64,000 nucleotides of DNA from assembly GCF_014645615.1 (NCBI RefSeq), contig NZ_BMMB01000004.1, positions 186,001-250,000 on the forward strand, read 5' to 3'. Under the pieces are notes generated by a model. It was given only the letters and a program-made list of their open reading frames with translations, was not told where the DNA came from and did no database searches. Made by a program: the position numbers and the translations under genes. This stretch comes from Paenibacillus hunanensis (GTDB taxonomy: Bacteria > Bacillota > Bacilli > Paenibacillales > Paenibacillaceae). Shown one piece after another: positions 9,122 to 17,642 of this stretch (position 1 is the stretch's first letter; each line of letters starts with the position of its first letter).

Positions 9122-9255
9122 CTAACCCAAATGGCGCTATTTAAATCTGACCGCATCCCGCGCCACCGGAAAGTTCTGGTGATTAAGCCAGAACCTCGGC
9201 TTGGGTAAAGGACGCGTTCAACATGTGATTATTGATGTTGACGCACCTCCTTTCT
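9096..9255 (-). ncRNA. Candidate structured RNA with intrinsic terminator and 13-codon ORF
   Basis: Reading the minus strand: a strong AAAGGAGGTG-like sequence (9244-9255), then a 13-codon ORF (9224-9183, beginning MLNASFTQAEV), then pairs that form a three-way junction: ACCCAA (9206-9201) with TTGGGT (9130-9125); GTTCTGG (9194-9188) with CCAGAAC (9179-9173); TGGCGC (9165-9160) with GCGCCA (9137-9132). A terminator hairpin follows at 9121-9096. The ORF overlaps the 5' strands of two stems and its stop lies in a loop, so translation could remodel the fold. The ORF start is 21 bases from the binding site, further than normal. It could be a stand-alone small RNA or a leader for the AraC gene 245 bases downstream. 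No known riboswitch family was recognised. Confidence 0.45.
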
Positions 9256-9722
9256 GTATGGGGATAGTTTAGCATAGGTTTACATAAACATCTAGCCCTA
9301 TTTACAAAAAAATCAAAAAATATTTGTTTGTTCGTATCCATTATTAGATGATAATTTGAAAATATGAACAAATATACAGTTTGTGTACTTTATTTTCGGA
9401 TAATGAAGTAGTATGAGCAAATAATTAGTGAAATTTTGTCGATTTGATGTATAATCGCTATTAAATATAGCAAAATAATTATAAGTATATAATGGCAATA
9501 ATGTGCAATAATAGGTGAGCGGACGAACAGGGTGGTGTTTGTTCGGTACCTAATGGTAGAATAATTACTCCATTGCTATAACGATGAGCCCAGCTTACCA
9601 TGGCTAAACGCAGCCGCCGCTTGCATCGGATAGCACGATCATGTGAGAACGCGCAGTTTGTACAATACAGTAGGACATCCACCTGTACAACAAGAACACG
9701 ACAAGAAGTAATGGAGAGCATG

Positions 9723-10166
9723 ATGAAGCTAGCTATTGAATTAATTCCTATTCCTACAATGAATGTCAATGTACGAAGTCATATCAGCTCCTATCGCTGG
9801 AGACAGCTTAGCTTGAACGTTCAACGCCGTGATGGCTATGCCTGTGTCATTTGTGGGCGGCGAAAGGGTCATGAGGTACATAAACTGCATTGTCATGAGC
9901 GATGGGAGTTTGATGAAGAGCTTGGAATCCAGCGTCTGGTCGATATGATCTCGCTGTGCTTTCAATGTCATATGATCAAGCATATCGGATTTGCAGATAT
10001 GCAGGGCTGGATCGAGCAATATGCATTGATTGAGCATTTTTGTAAGGTGAACGAGGTGGAGCGAGAGCAGTTTGCGATTCATCTGGATGAGTCTGTACAG
10101 CAATGGATCATACGCAACCGTATCGATTGGACGGTCGATATGAGCAGCTATAGCCAGTATGGATAA
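9723..10166 (+). CDS. HNH-endonuclease-like protein
   Basis: The 147-residue product has the zinc-finger HNH layout: Cys41-x2-Cys44 ('CVICG'), His58-Glu59 in 'LHCHERWEFD', and Cys79-x2-Cys82-His83 in 'SLCFQCHMIKH'. The N-terminus 'MKLAIELIPIPTMNVNVRS' matches a family of small HNH proteins common in Paenibacillus that begin with a similar 'ELIP..T.NVRS' motif, which is why ATG 9723 is preferred over upstream in-frame ATGs at 9600, 9711 and 9720. The GGAGAG site (9713-9718) is close upstream. The substrate is unknown; neither phage nor restriction genes are adjacent. A hairpin CGAACA...TGTTCG (9524-9545) lies upstream. Confidence 0.75.
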   Translation: MKLAIELIPIPTMNVNVRSHISSYRWRQLSLNVQRRDGYACVICGRRKGHEVHKLHCHERWEFDEELGIQRLVDMISLCFQCHMIKHIGFADMQGWIEQYALIEHFCKVNEVEREQFAIHLDESVQQWIIRNRIDWTVDMSSYSQYG

Positions 10167-10535
10167 AATGAAGCAGGTAATGAAGCGATAGCAGGTAATG
10201 ACGGCCTGCTCGTTAATAAGCTATGACAGCGCGCATTTGCAACCAGTGATACAATAGACTGGCAAGTACGAAACAATCTACTATGCCTGTATGTGTACCT
10301 TAACTGCAATTTAAATGTTTTCATATCAACCAGGAGTTAATGACGACATGGCAGCAACTAGCCGAGAAGATTCCCTTTTGAATCAAGGGCTAGCAGGAAC
10401 GTCTTACTACGGAATATCTTGAATTCTGTCAAAGCTGATTACGAATTCTATAACATGGAATTTTAGTTAAATTCACGCTTTGATTAAAACGATATTTTGT
10501 AGTACATTAGCTTTTGAAGAAAGAGGAGGTTTCTA
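10167..10535 (+). other. Intergenic region with a possible tiny ORF
   Basis: No supported gene. A 13-codon frame starting at 10340 ('MTTWQQLAEKIPF') follows AGGAG, but it is too short to call. The downstream part is AT-rich and leads to the AGAGGAGG site of the next gene. Confidence 0.3.
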
Positions 10536-11024
10536 ATGTACTCAAGCAAACAGAGTGACGCTTTACACATCATGACTTACACACTGAACAGTGGAATTAA
10601 GGGTACTGTACCCCTGTCTAACCAACAGATCGAAGAATGGCTTGAAAGCTACAGAACCAATACACGCTTTGTGACGAGTATAGGCAAGGAATTTTTTGGT
10701 CTGAACCCGGAACTCGTTGCCGATTTTAAAGTACAGAATCAATTCTCTGATTATCAGCGTGTGATTGTGCCTAATCAGCAGCCAGATGAAGCAGAAGAGC
10801 ATCTGAGCAGCGCCTACAAGCAAAATGGAGTGCTGATCAAGGTGGACTGCAAATGTGGTACGGCTTACACAACCGATTCGCCGATGATGCGCACCAAATG
10901 GTATTGTACAAAGTGTAAGGAAATCGTATTTTTGGACCCGAAAAAGGGCAAGGTCGAAACATCTCGTGGTGAAGCATATTATATGACCAATAAATATTTC
11001 GTGGAGCGTGCTCCCATCGAATAG
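10536..11024 (+). CDS. Conserved protein of unknown function with zinc-ribbon-like motif
   Basis: The 162-residue protein follows a strong AGAGGAGG site. No catalytic family is recognised. The C-terminal part contains Cys105-x-Cys107 ('DCKCGTAY') and Cys124-x2-Cys127 ('WYCTKCKE') about 17 residues apart, the layout of a zinc ribbon. The N-terminal part is a mixed alpha/beta sequence with 'PLSNQQIEEWLESYRTNTR'. It stands alone between an HNH gene and a VanZ-like gene. A nucleic-acid-related role is possible but only inferred from the ribbon. Confidence 0.65.
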   Translation: MYSSKQSDALHIMTYTLNSGIKGTVPLSNQQIEEWLESYRTNTRFVTSIGKEFFGLNPELVADFKVQNQFSDYQRVIVPNQQPDEAEEHLSSAYKQNGVLIKVDCKCGTAYTTDSPMMRTKWYCTKCKEIVFLDPKKGKVETSRGEAYYMTNKYFVERAPIE

Positions 11025-11413
11025 CAAGCCAGAAAAGCAGTCTACAAGTTCATCATTGAATCGGTAAGCAGGAAAATAGGAACCTGTGAGAGTGGAAGCA
11101 CTCGTTGCCGTGAAGCTGGATTGTATGACTGCTTTTGCTGTTGTCGTGGGCATGGTTAGTTAGAATGGAGATAGTAATGTATTATATGTGCTTTGTGTAG
11201 GCACATATAATGGAAAACAGCTATAAGTAAGTGATGATAAAGGTACAGGCTAACAAATCATACAGCTACTAGCTTCGCTGCGTGACTAAGAGCGTGATCG
11301 CGAATGATCAACAGCATTTATTTGAAAGAAGTCATTTGAATCAAAGTGGATGTTACTGGTATAATACACGGCATATGTGCAAGAACGGAGTCGTTTGGAA
11401 AGGGGAATACACT
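11025..11413 (+). other. Intergenic region with perfect inverted repeat
   Basis: ATTATATGTGC (11181-11191) and GCACATATAAT (11201-11211) form a perfect 11-bp inverted repeat with a 9-base loop and no T-run, so it may be an operator or a protein-binding hairpin rather than a terminator. The pair AAAAGCAGTC (around 11033) and GACTGCTTTT (11128-11137) could form a larger imperfect terminator after the preceding gene. No gene is supported here. Confidence 0.4.
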
Positions 11414-11944
11414 ATGCGCTCAGACTTGCCCTTCTATGCTTCGCAATCATCGCGGCGTATTCGTCCGATTCCACTGCTCATCTGGTCGCTACTGACGATC
11501 GGCTGGATGGTGTTCATTTTTATGATGTCCAATCAGCCCTATCAGGAGCAGGATGTGAAGCCACTGCTGGCTAGCTGGATTGCCGAGCCTTCGCTTGCAG
11601 CGATCACGCCGATGATCGAATTTAGCTATGGTGGCTATACGGTGAGTGGCAGTGAGCCGTATGCGTTCTGGGAATTTTTCATCCGCAAGGGTGGTCATGT
11701 ATCTGAATTTGCGCTACTGACATTTTTGCTCGTGCGTGTAGGTTCTTCGCTAACGCGTTCTACGTATATGCCACTGATATGGGCAGCTATTATTGCGTAT
11801 GGATATGCGGCTACGGATGAATGGCATCAGACATGGATTGCAGGTCGTACAGGTCATTTTAGCGATACATTGATTGATGCGATCGGGATTGTACTGGTTA
11901 TGATCGTGTATGCATTTGTTCGTTATCGGAGACAGAGAAAGTAA
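11414..11944 (+). CDS. VanZ-family membrane protein
   Basis: The 176-residue product has about four membrane segments (near residues 17-37, 96-114, 120-137 and 149-167) and the family motifs 'FIRKGGHVSEFALLTFLL' and 'ATDEWHQTWIAGRTGHFSD', including the conserved acidic-x-x-His pattern before the last helix. VanZ-like proteins are linked to low-level teicoplanin resistance in one system, but most members have no known role. ATG 11414 follows AAAGGGG at eight bases; an open frame extending to 11282 has no binding site and is not homologous. A terminator follows at 11957. Confidence 0.85.
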   Translation: MRSDLPFYASQSSRRIRPIPLLIWSLLTIGWMVFIFMMSNQPYQEQDVKPLLASWIAEPSLAAITPMIEFSYGGYTVSGSEPYAFWEFFIRKGGHVSEFALLTFLLVRVGSSLTRSTYMPLIWAAIIAYGYAATDEWHQTWIAGRTGHFSDTLIDAIGIVLVMIVYAFVRYRRQRK

Positions 11945-11956
11945 GTCATGATGGAT

Positions 11957-11988
11957 AAAAGGGTGAGCCGTAATGGCTTGCCCTTTTA
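11957..11988 (+). terminator. Intrinsic terminator after the VanZ-like gene
   Basis: AAAAGGGTGAGCC pairs with GGCTTGCCCTTTT (two non-Watson-Crick positions) around a short loop. Confidence 0.7.
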
Positions 11989-12493
11989 TTGTTGGTTGTG
12001 TCTGTGTTGTGTCTGTGCAGGTGACTTAATTATAAATAGCTCATACTGGGGTTCGGTTGGTCTAAAGAAGAAAAAGAAGACACTTACTATAGTGAGTGAC
12101 TAGAAAAATAGAAGTGAATAAACAGAACAGAGAAAAAAGAAGAGAAAAAAGACAGACAGAAGATAGATCAGAGAAATGAGTAAATAAAATAATACATACA
12201 TAGTAGATCAAAGTAGATCAAATGAAGGAATAAGAGCTTTTAAAAGAAATCCACCTGAATTGTGCATACATATAGCAGGATGATGGCTATACTTTTATTT
12301 TTGAAAGCGTTATTTTATTAAGCGATGGGAATTAGCTGGCGTTTAAAGTAGTACAGCAGATTAATGAATCCAGTTTAAACACAAGCTTTCCAAGATGCTT
12401 TCTAAGATAGAGGGACATGGTGTAGCGGAGGATGAGGTGGCTCTATCTCTATAGCATGAAGTGGATTAAGAAGTAGAGGTACTGGTACGTTGC
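11989..12493 (+). other. Purine-rich intergenic leader of the polysaccharide cluster
   Basis: About 500 bases without a gene. Bases 12060-12200 are strongly purine-rich on the plus strand (runs of A and G). A cre-like site lies at 12301-12315. No promoter hexamer pair with good spacing was identified. Confidence 0.4.
12301..12315 (+). promoter_or_regulatory. Possible cre site (CcpA) upstream of the heparinase-like gene
   Basis: TTGAAAGCGTTATTT fits the cre consensus WTGNAANCGNWNNCW with one mismatch (T for the last C). It lies about 335 bases before the heparinase-like gene, consistent with carbon catabolite control of a glycan-use operon. Confidence 0.4.
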
Positions 12494-12595
12494 AGTACGC
12501 ATGGAGCAATAGGCATAATTATTGAGTACATCATAGTACGCATGGAGCAATAGGTATAACTATAGGGTACGTCATAGTACACATGGAATAATAAG
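12494..12595 (+). repeat. Imperfect 41-bp direct repeats, about 2.5 copies
   Basis: Copies begin at 12494, 12535 and 12576 with AGTACGCATGGAGCAATAGG (third copy AGTACACATGGAATAATAAG). The period is exactly 41 bases. The tail of an earlier copy may precede 12494. The array ends about 55 bases before the start of the heparinase-like gene, so it may be a regulatory or binding array in the leader. Confidence 0.75.
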
Positions 12596-12649
12596 TAGAG
12601 CCATCTATGCATCGTAGCATGAAATATAGCTTGAATAAGGAGTGTTGAA

Positions 12650-14716
12650 ATGAATAGCGATTTGCTACATTCTATACAGCCTGCGTCGCTTTGGCGAATA
12701 GAGGATATCCATACACGTCTGCTGATTACGATGCAGCATCCAGCCTATACGGACTGGTGGCAGGATATCGAGCAGTATGCTCGGCGTGCGCTGGTTGAAG
12801 GATTACCTGCGCTGCGATTTGAGCTATTTCGACAGTTTGCGGATGAAGGGCAACGTATTCCGTATGAGCAGGTGTATTTTGATCGTCGGGGAAAAGTAGG
12901 AAGTCTTGCGATTATGCTACTGCGGCTCCAAGCGGAGTGTCAGCAGCACGAGCATGCAGATACGGATAGCACCAGGCAGGTCGTGGAGCAGGGGCTACAA
13001 ACACGGCATATACAGCAACAACAGAAAAAACAACAGCAACGACAAGAACAGCAGAATCATCTATTAAAATTAGATATAAATGAGGTACGAGTCGCGCTAG
13101 AGGAGGCACTCTGGAATCTATGCGCTGAATACACATGGTGCTTGCCAGCACATCTGCCAGCGCTGGCAAATACACCAGCATGGCAGGAGATTGACCTGTT
13201 TACAGCCGAAACATCGGGGATGCTTGCAGAGCTTTGCATATTACTAGATGGCAGCATTGATCCGAGAATAATCCAGCGGATGCAGCTGGAAATTCGGCGA
13301 CGTGTGCTGGATGTGCTGGTGGATAGCGAGCGGCATTTTGGCTGGGAGAAGGCAGAGCATAACTGGGCGGCAGTATGTGCGAGTGGTTGTGGTATAGCCG
13401 CGCTACTGGTCGAGCAGCATGGTGGACGCAGGCAGCGGATATTGAAGCGTGTGCTTCAGGCATTGGATTATTTTCTAAAGGGCTATGGCGAGGATGGAGG
13501 CTGCGGAGAAGGGATTGGTTACTGGGTATACGGGTTTGGTTATTTTACATATTTGATCGATATGCTGGAGGCGGCAGGCAATCCGGTTCAGCTGAGTGAG
13601 GCGCAGCAACGTAAAATACAGGCAATTGCTACGTTTCCGCAGGCGGCACATCTGTCTGGCGGTGTGTTTGTTAACTTTTCGGACAGTGAGGAGCGGCAAA
13701 CATTGCCAGCTGGACTACTCAGTCGTCTGGCAGAACGGCAGGGCATAAGCATCTCGTTACCGTTTAAAATGCCGTTATTTAGCCAGGATAACTGTCATCG
13801 CTGGGCGCATATGATGCGTGATCTGTTATGGTCGAAGCCCGAGCGCTGGGGTGTGAATGATACCGATTCAGCTGAGCATGTTGAAAGCCGTGTGAATAGT
13901 AGCCATTATTGGCGTGATCTGGAATGGCTGGTTGTGCCGGGCAAGGTAGGCTTTGCTGCTAAAGGTGGGCATAATGACGAGCCGCATAATCATAATGATC
14001 TGGGTAGCTTCATTATTCATGGCGGTGGACAGAATCTGCTCTGCGATCCTGGCGCCGGGATGTACACACAGGCTTATTTTGCACCAGGTCGAGAAGCGAT
14101 TTTGCATATTTCCTCCGCCGGGCATTCGTTGCCTCGTATTAATGGGATGGAGCAGCAATCAGGACGTGAACAGGCAGCGGTCGTGCTGGAGCTAGAGCAG
14201 AAGGCACAGGAAACGGTATTCATGCTGGAGCTAGCTGCTGCTTATCCACCAGCGTCGGGGCTAAACAGCTTTACCCGTCGTTTTCACTGGCAGCCGTTGC
14301 CTACAGCAGAAGCGGCAACTAGGATGGCTAAGCTGGAAGTACAGGATCGATTTATTTTCAAGCAAGACGAGGCAATAAGTGGGGATAACATTGAGATTAA
14401 CGAGCGCTTTATGAGTCGGATAAAGCCACAAATTGATGATGATGGTATCATCTGGCAAGTAGAACAGGCGCTGGTGCGGCTGGATATCGTCAAAGGGCAG
14501 TATGATATCTGTACCGAGGAACTCGCCAGCTATGATCATGAGGGTCAGCCGATCACATTGTATCGAACGAATGTGGTGTTGATACAGAGTAGGCAAGCGT
14601 TAGCCGCCAGGCAGGAGCTGGGTGCTATGCACCACATTGCTGATGAGAATCAGGATCGGGGTATGCACTGTCTGTTCACGTTTACAGTGATTGCGTACGA
14701 GTCGTTGAACGACTAG
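12650..14716 (+). CDS. Heparinase II/III-family protein (polysaccharide lyase-like)
   Basis: The 688-residue protein has no signal peptide, so it probably acts on oligosaccharides inside the cell. The N-terminal half is helical (alpha/alpha toroid type) with 'EDGGCGEGIGYWVYGFGYF' around residue 285, and the C-terminal half carries the heparinase II/III motif 'GGHNDEPHNHNDLGSFII' around residue 440, followed by 'LLCDPGAGMYTQAYF' and 'LPRINGMEQQSG'. These match lyases that cleave uronic-acid glycans by beta-elimination. Residues 100-140 hold a Gln-rich low-complexity insert. AAGGAG precedes the ATG. It is followed after 39 bases by a second large enzyme-like gene, and a GH88 hydrolase gene lies 5 kb downstream, together suggesting a uronate-polysaccharide pathway. 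Confidence 0.85.
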   Translation: MNSDLLHSIQPASLWRIEDIHTRLLITMQHPAYTDWWQDIEQYARRALVEGLPALRFELFRQFADEGQRIPYEQVYFDRRGKVGSLAIMLLRLQAECQQHEHADTDSTRQVVEQGLQTRHIQQQQKKQQQRQEQQNHLLKLDINEVRVALEEALWNLCAEYTWCLPAHLPALANTPAWQEIDLFTAETSGMLAELCILLDGSIDPRIIQRMQLEIRRRVLDVLVDSERHFGWEKAEHNWAAVCASGCGIAALLVEQHGGRRQRILKRVLQALDYFLKGYGEDGGCGEGIGYWVYGFGYFTYLIDMLEAAGNPVQLSEAQQRKIQAIATFPQAAHLSGGVFVNFSDSEERQTLPAGLLSRLAERQGISISLPFKMPLFSQDNCHRWAHMMRDLLWSKPERWGVNDTDSAEHVESRVNSSHYWRDLEWLVVPGKVGFAAKGGHNDEPHNHNDLGSFIIHGGGQNLLCDPGAGMYTQAYFAPGREAILHISSAGHSLPRINGMEQQSGREQAAVVLELEQKAQETVFMLELAAAYPPASGLNSFTRRFHWQPLPTAEAATRMAKLEVQDRFIFKQDEAISGDNIEINERFMSRIKPQIDDDGIIWQVEQALVRLDIVKGQYDICTEELASYDHEGQPITLYRTNVVLIQSRQALAARQELGAMHHIADENQDRGMHCLFTFTVIAYESLND

Positions 14717-14755
14717 AAGATAGATGATCGAAAATATCGAAAGGGAGCAATTTAC

Positions 14756-16735
14756 ATGGAGCAGCAGACAAGGATGAATCTTGGATATCAGCAGCCTTAT
14801 CGCTGGCAAGATCACTTTCAAGCGTATGAGGATAAGCTGGAACAGTGTGAGCCGCTGGAATCGTTATGGAATCTGGCACGCCGATTACGATTGTTAACAC
14901 GATTGGTGGAGCATTATCGAGCCTACCAGCAGCCCTACGGTGCGATTCATGATCCCTATTCTGAGCAGGAGCGTTATTATTCGACCCCTTCCTATGCCCT
15001 GGCCGCGGCTGTACTCGTATCCCAAGGACGCACCGACCTGCTCGAATCAGCAGCCTCAGCGCTAACCTGTAGCATTCAGGCGCTAGTGGAGCAGCGCGCA
15101 CCGGATGGGCACCCAGACTTTTTCCCGATTATGATCATGGGTGCGTATCGCATTCTCAAGCCACTCTTACCCCAGCAGGCACTTCACTGGCAGCAGCAAT
15201 TGCAACAGATTGAGCCAGAGGCTACCTATGTATTTACGATGAGTAAAATGAACAATCCAAACCGTATGATCAACTGGAATGCGATTATGTTATCCGGTGA
15301 ATATATGCGTTATGCCGAAGGATTAAGTGGTAAGGATACGCGCTGGATGGATACGTATCTACAGCGATACCATGTGCCGCGCTTTACCTCACTGGGCTTG
15401 TATCAGGATGGGCCGCTGAATATGCCGAATTGTCCCTTTGCTTATGATATTGTGACCCGTTATCATTTGACCCTGATGCAGCTGGCAGGCTATGCAGGAG
15501 AGACGGCAGATGTAGTGCAGGAGCTACTATGGCGTGGTGCTCGCAGCTCGCTACTCATGCTGTCTCCACTTGGCGAATGGCCCACTCGTGGACGCAGTTC
15601 TCAGCATCAATGGAATGAAGCGACTGCGGCGCTAATTTTCACCGTGCAGGCTATTCGTGAAGCGAAGCAGGGGCAGAGCAAGCTATCAGGAGCCTTTCGT
15701 CAGGCAGCCGATCTGACATGGGAGGCAATAGAGCGCTGGCAGACGGAAGCAGGTGATCTGCACATTGTACGCAATTATTACACACCTGAGCAGCGACATG
15801 GATATGAGATCTATACGAATCATACATGTTACAATCTGTGGACAGCTGCCGCGCTCGCCTATGCCATTGATTATGGTGAGGAGCTGGAAAGTATAACTCC
15901 TTATCCAACGCCAGCCTTATGTACGAGCTATACACTGGAAACGGATGGCTGGTTTCAAACGATATTGAGCGGTGTTGCTGGACAGCAGCTTGTCTGGCAT
16001 ACGGCGCTCAATGATCCGTATAATATTCCCGGTCTGTCTCGCATCCATCGCGCTGGCATATCCGGCTTGATCGGGCCTTCATCAGCAGGGTATCGGGATC
16101 AGGGCTTTACCCGTTTTGCTGAGGGAGAGGTGTTTCCGTTGATTCATGCACCTGCATGGCAAACGGAGGACGGAGCATGGCATCAGCTGGCGGATGGGAT
16201 TCGTACCACCGTGCCATTTGATTGCGATGCGGGTGTCGATCCATCTGATGGTGGCGGCGGTTATCGCATCGTGGAAGCCAGGCATGAGGAGCAGATGGCA
16301 CGGCTCGTCCTGGAATGGAGTGGGCCTTTGCCGGGTGGTGTAAGGCAGATTCAAGCGATCTATGAGCAGCGACCGGGCATCGTTCAGGTGAGTTATCGAA
16401 TGATGGATGCAGATCATTCTTCTATTCGTAGACTGGGAGCCTGGATTCCGTTATTTATGTATGATGGCAAGGAAGCAGCGGTATTGGAAGTGTCGAAAAC
16501 ATTAGAGTCGACCCTTGAAGTAGATACCGCTATAGAGAGTCTTCATTTACGCTATAGCAATGGGCGGTTGTCGCTACGCTGTCTGACCCCTGGAAGTACA
16601 ATGAGTTTTCCACCCGAAGCGAGTCATGTAGCGAGTCGCAACGGACTATTAAAAGGCGTTCGACTGGAGTCCACACAGGATAGCTCCTGTATAGCCTATG
16701 AGTTGCGGCTGGAAAAGCATGATCCGTCACTGTAA
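14756..16735 (+). CDS. Large cytoplasmic protein of unknown function in polysaccharide cluster
   Basis: The family was not recognised. The 659-residue product has no signal peptide and no membrane segment. The first 400 residues look helical and Trp/Tyr-rich ('NPNRMINWNAIMLSGEYMR', 'GEWPTRGRSSQHQWNEATAA', 'YTNHTCYNLWTAAALAY'), as in alpha/alpha-toroid glycan enzymes; the last 250 look beta-rich, as in lyases with a C-terminal sandwich. It starts 39 bases after the heparinase-like gene with a good AAAGGGAG site and is surely in the same operon. It is best described as a candidate polysaccharide lyase or hydrolase acting on the same glycan; this is inference from layout and neighbours. Confidence 0.7.
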   Translation: MEQQTRMNLGYQQPYRWQDHFQAYEDKLEQCEPLESLWNLARRLRLLTRLVEHYRAYQQPYGAIHDPYSEQERYYSTPSYALAAAVLVSQGRTDLLESAASALTCSIQALVEQRAPDGHPDFFPIMIMGAYRILKPLLPQQALHWQQQLQQIEPEATYVFTMSKMNNPNRMINWNAIMLSGEYMRYAEGLSGKDTRWMDTYLQRYHVPRFTSLGLYQDGPLNMPNCPFAYDIVTRYHLTLMQLAGYAGETADVVQELLWRGARSSLLMLSPLGEWPTRGRSSQHQWNEATAALIFTVQAIREAKQGQSKLSGAFRQAADLTWEAIERWQTEAGDLHIVRNYYTPEQRHGYEIYTNHTCYNLWTAAALAYAIDYGEELESITPYPTPALCTSYTLETDGWFQTILSGVAGQQLVWHTALNDPYNIPGLSRIHRAGISGLIGPSSAGYRDQGFTRFAEGEVFPLIHAPAWQTEDGAWHQLADGIRTTVPFDCDAGVDPSDGGGGYRIVEARHEEQMARLVLEWSGPLPGGVRQIQAIYEQRPGIVQVSYRMMDADHSSIRRLGAWIPLFMYDGKEAAVLEVSKTLESTLEVDTAIESLHLRYSNGRLSLRCLTPGSTMSFPPEASHVASRNGLLKGVRLESTQDSSCIAYELRLEKHDPSL

Positions 16736-16910
16736 TGTACGATTCAAAAGGATAACTAGAAGCAAGAATCTAGAAGCAAAAATGATATATAAAGAAAGAA
16801 ATGTATTCATGATGCTTAACGAATCAATACTACAATTCGTGTCTATTAGTCAGGTATACGGCTAACTGAATGTCTTTTATTTTAAAGTGAATGAAATACG
16901 ATGTGGCGAT

Positions 16911-16962
16911 AGCCCTTCATCCTTGCTGTAGGCTGTACATAGCAAGGGGAAGGGCTTATTTC
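16911..16962 (+). terminator. Intrinsic terminator of the heparinase-like operon
   Basis: AGCCCTTCATCCTTGCT pairs with AGCAAGGGGAAGGGCT (one small internal mismatch), followed by TATTTCT. It closes the two-gene operon; bases 16736-16910 hold nothing else. Confidence 0.75.
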
Positions 16963-17025
16963 TCATTCTATATGTATATGTTGCCGTATACTGAATGTTT
17001 ATACGATTTGAAGCTCGAAATTTAG

Positions 17026-17085
17026 TTGACATTGTCCACAATAGACACTATATTTAATTTTAATCAAAAGTGGACTTTGTCCACT
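17026..17085 (+). promoter_or_regulatory. marR promoter with palindromic operator
   Basis: TTGACA (17026-17031) and TATATT (17049-17054) are spaced by exactly 17 bases. A perfect palindrome AGTGGACTTTGTCCACT (17069-17085) lies just past the start site, and a related sequence TTGTCCACAATAGACAC sits between the -35 and -10 boxes. Two related operators around its own promoter fit autorepression by the MarR protein encoded downstream. Confidence 0.7.
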
Positions 17086-17189
17086 AAATAATAGAGATCA
17101 TACTCTATCGCCGCTGCTATACATAGGATATCAAGATACAGCATGAGTCTGATGAAAAGCACAGCATGAATCTGGGAGTGAATACGAAG

Positions 17190-17642
17190 ATGGATAAGGC
17201 GATGATCGCTGATATTCGGCATTTTAATCGCAGATATACGAATATGATTGGGGTGCTCAATGGGCATGTGCTGGATAGCGGATACTCGTTTACCGAAGCG
17301 CGTGTGATCATCGAGATCGGCATGAATGAGCCATGTATCGCCAATATGCTGGTCGATTCGCTGAATATTGATCGTAGCTATATGAGCCGAATCATTCGTC
17401 GTCTGGTGAAGCTGGGACTGCTGTACAAGCAATCCTCGGCTGACGATCAGCGTGTGAGTCTCTTACGACTAACCGATGAGGGGAAGGCAGTATATAAGGA
17501 GCTGGATGATCGATCCAATGAGCTGATTATTCGTCTCTTCCGGGCTCTGCCATCTGATGAACTGGAAGAGATGCATGCTGCGATGCAAAAGATTCAACAA
17601 AAATTAGATCAATTGGAGCGAAGAGACGATGATACGATTTGA
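17190..17642 (+). CDS. MarR-family transcriptional regulator
   Basis: The 150-residue winged-helix protein shows the MarR pattern: helix-rich N-terminus ('YTNMIGVLNGHVLDSGYSFTEARVIIEI'-like region), recognition helix 'SLNIDRSYMSRIIRRLVKLG', wing 'SSADDQRVSLLRLTDEGK', and a C-terminal dimerisation helix. ATG 17190 is preferred from the family N-terminus and the upstream GGGAG, but the in-frame ATG 17166 is possible. It overlaps the following aldolase gene by 14 bases, so both are co-transcribed and probably autoregulated through the palindromes at 17032-17085. The inducing ligand is unknown. Confidence 0.9.
   Translation: MDKAMIADIRHFNRRYTNMIGVLNGHVLDSGYSFTEARVIIEIGMNEPCIANMLVDSLNIDRSYMSRIIRRLVKLGLLYKQSSADDQRVSLLRLTDEGKAVYKELDDRSNELIIRLFRALPSDELEEMHAAMQKIQQKLDQLERRDDDTI

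Noticed and set aside
9096..9255. Match to known riboswitches (T-box, SAM, c-di-GMP, FMN, ZTP)
   Set aside because: The three-way junction lacks their conserved sequence blocks, so it is reported as an unclassified RNA only.
12494..12595. Possible CRISPR array
   Set aside because: The 41-base units are contiguous imperfect copies without unique spacers and no cas genes are present.
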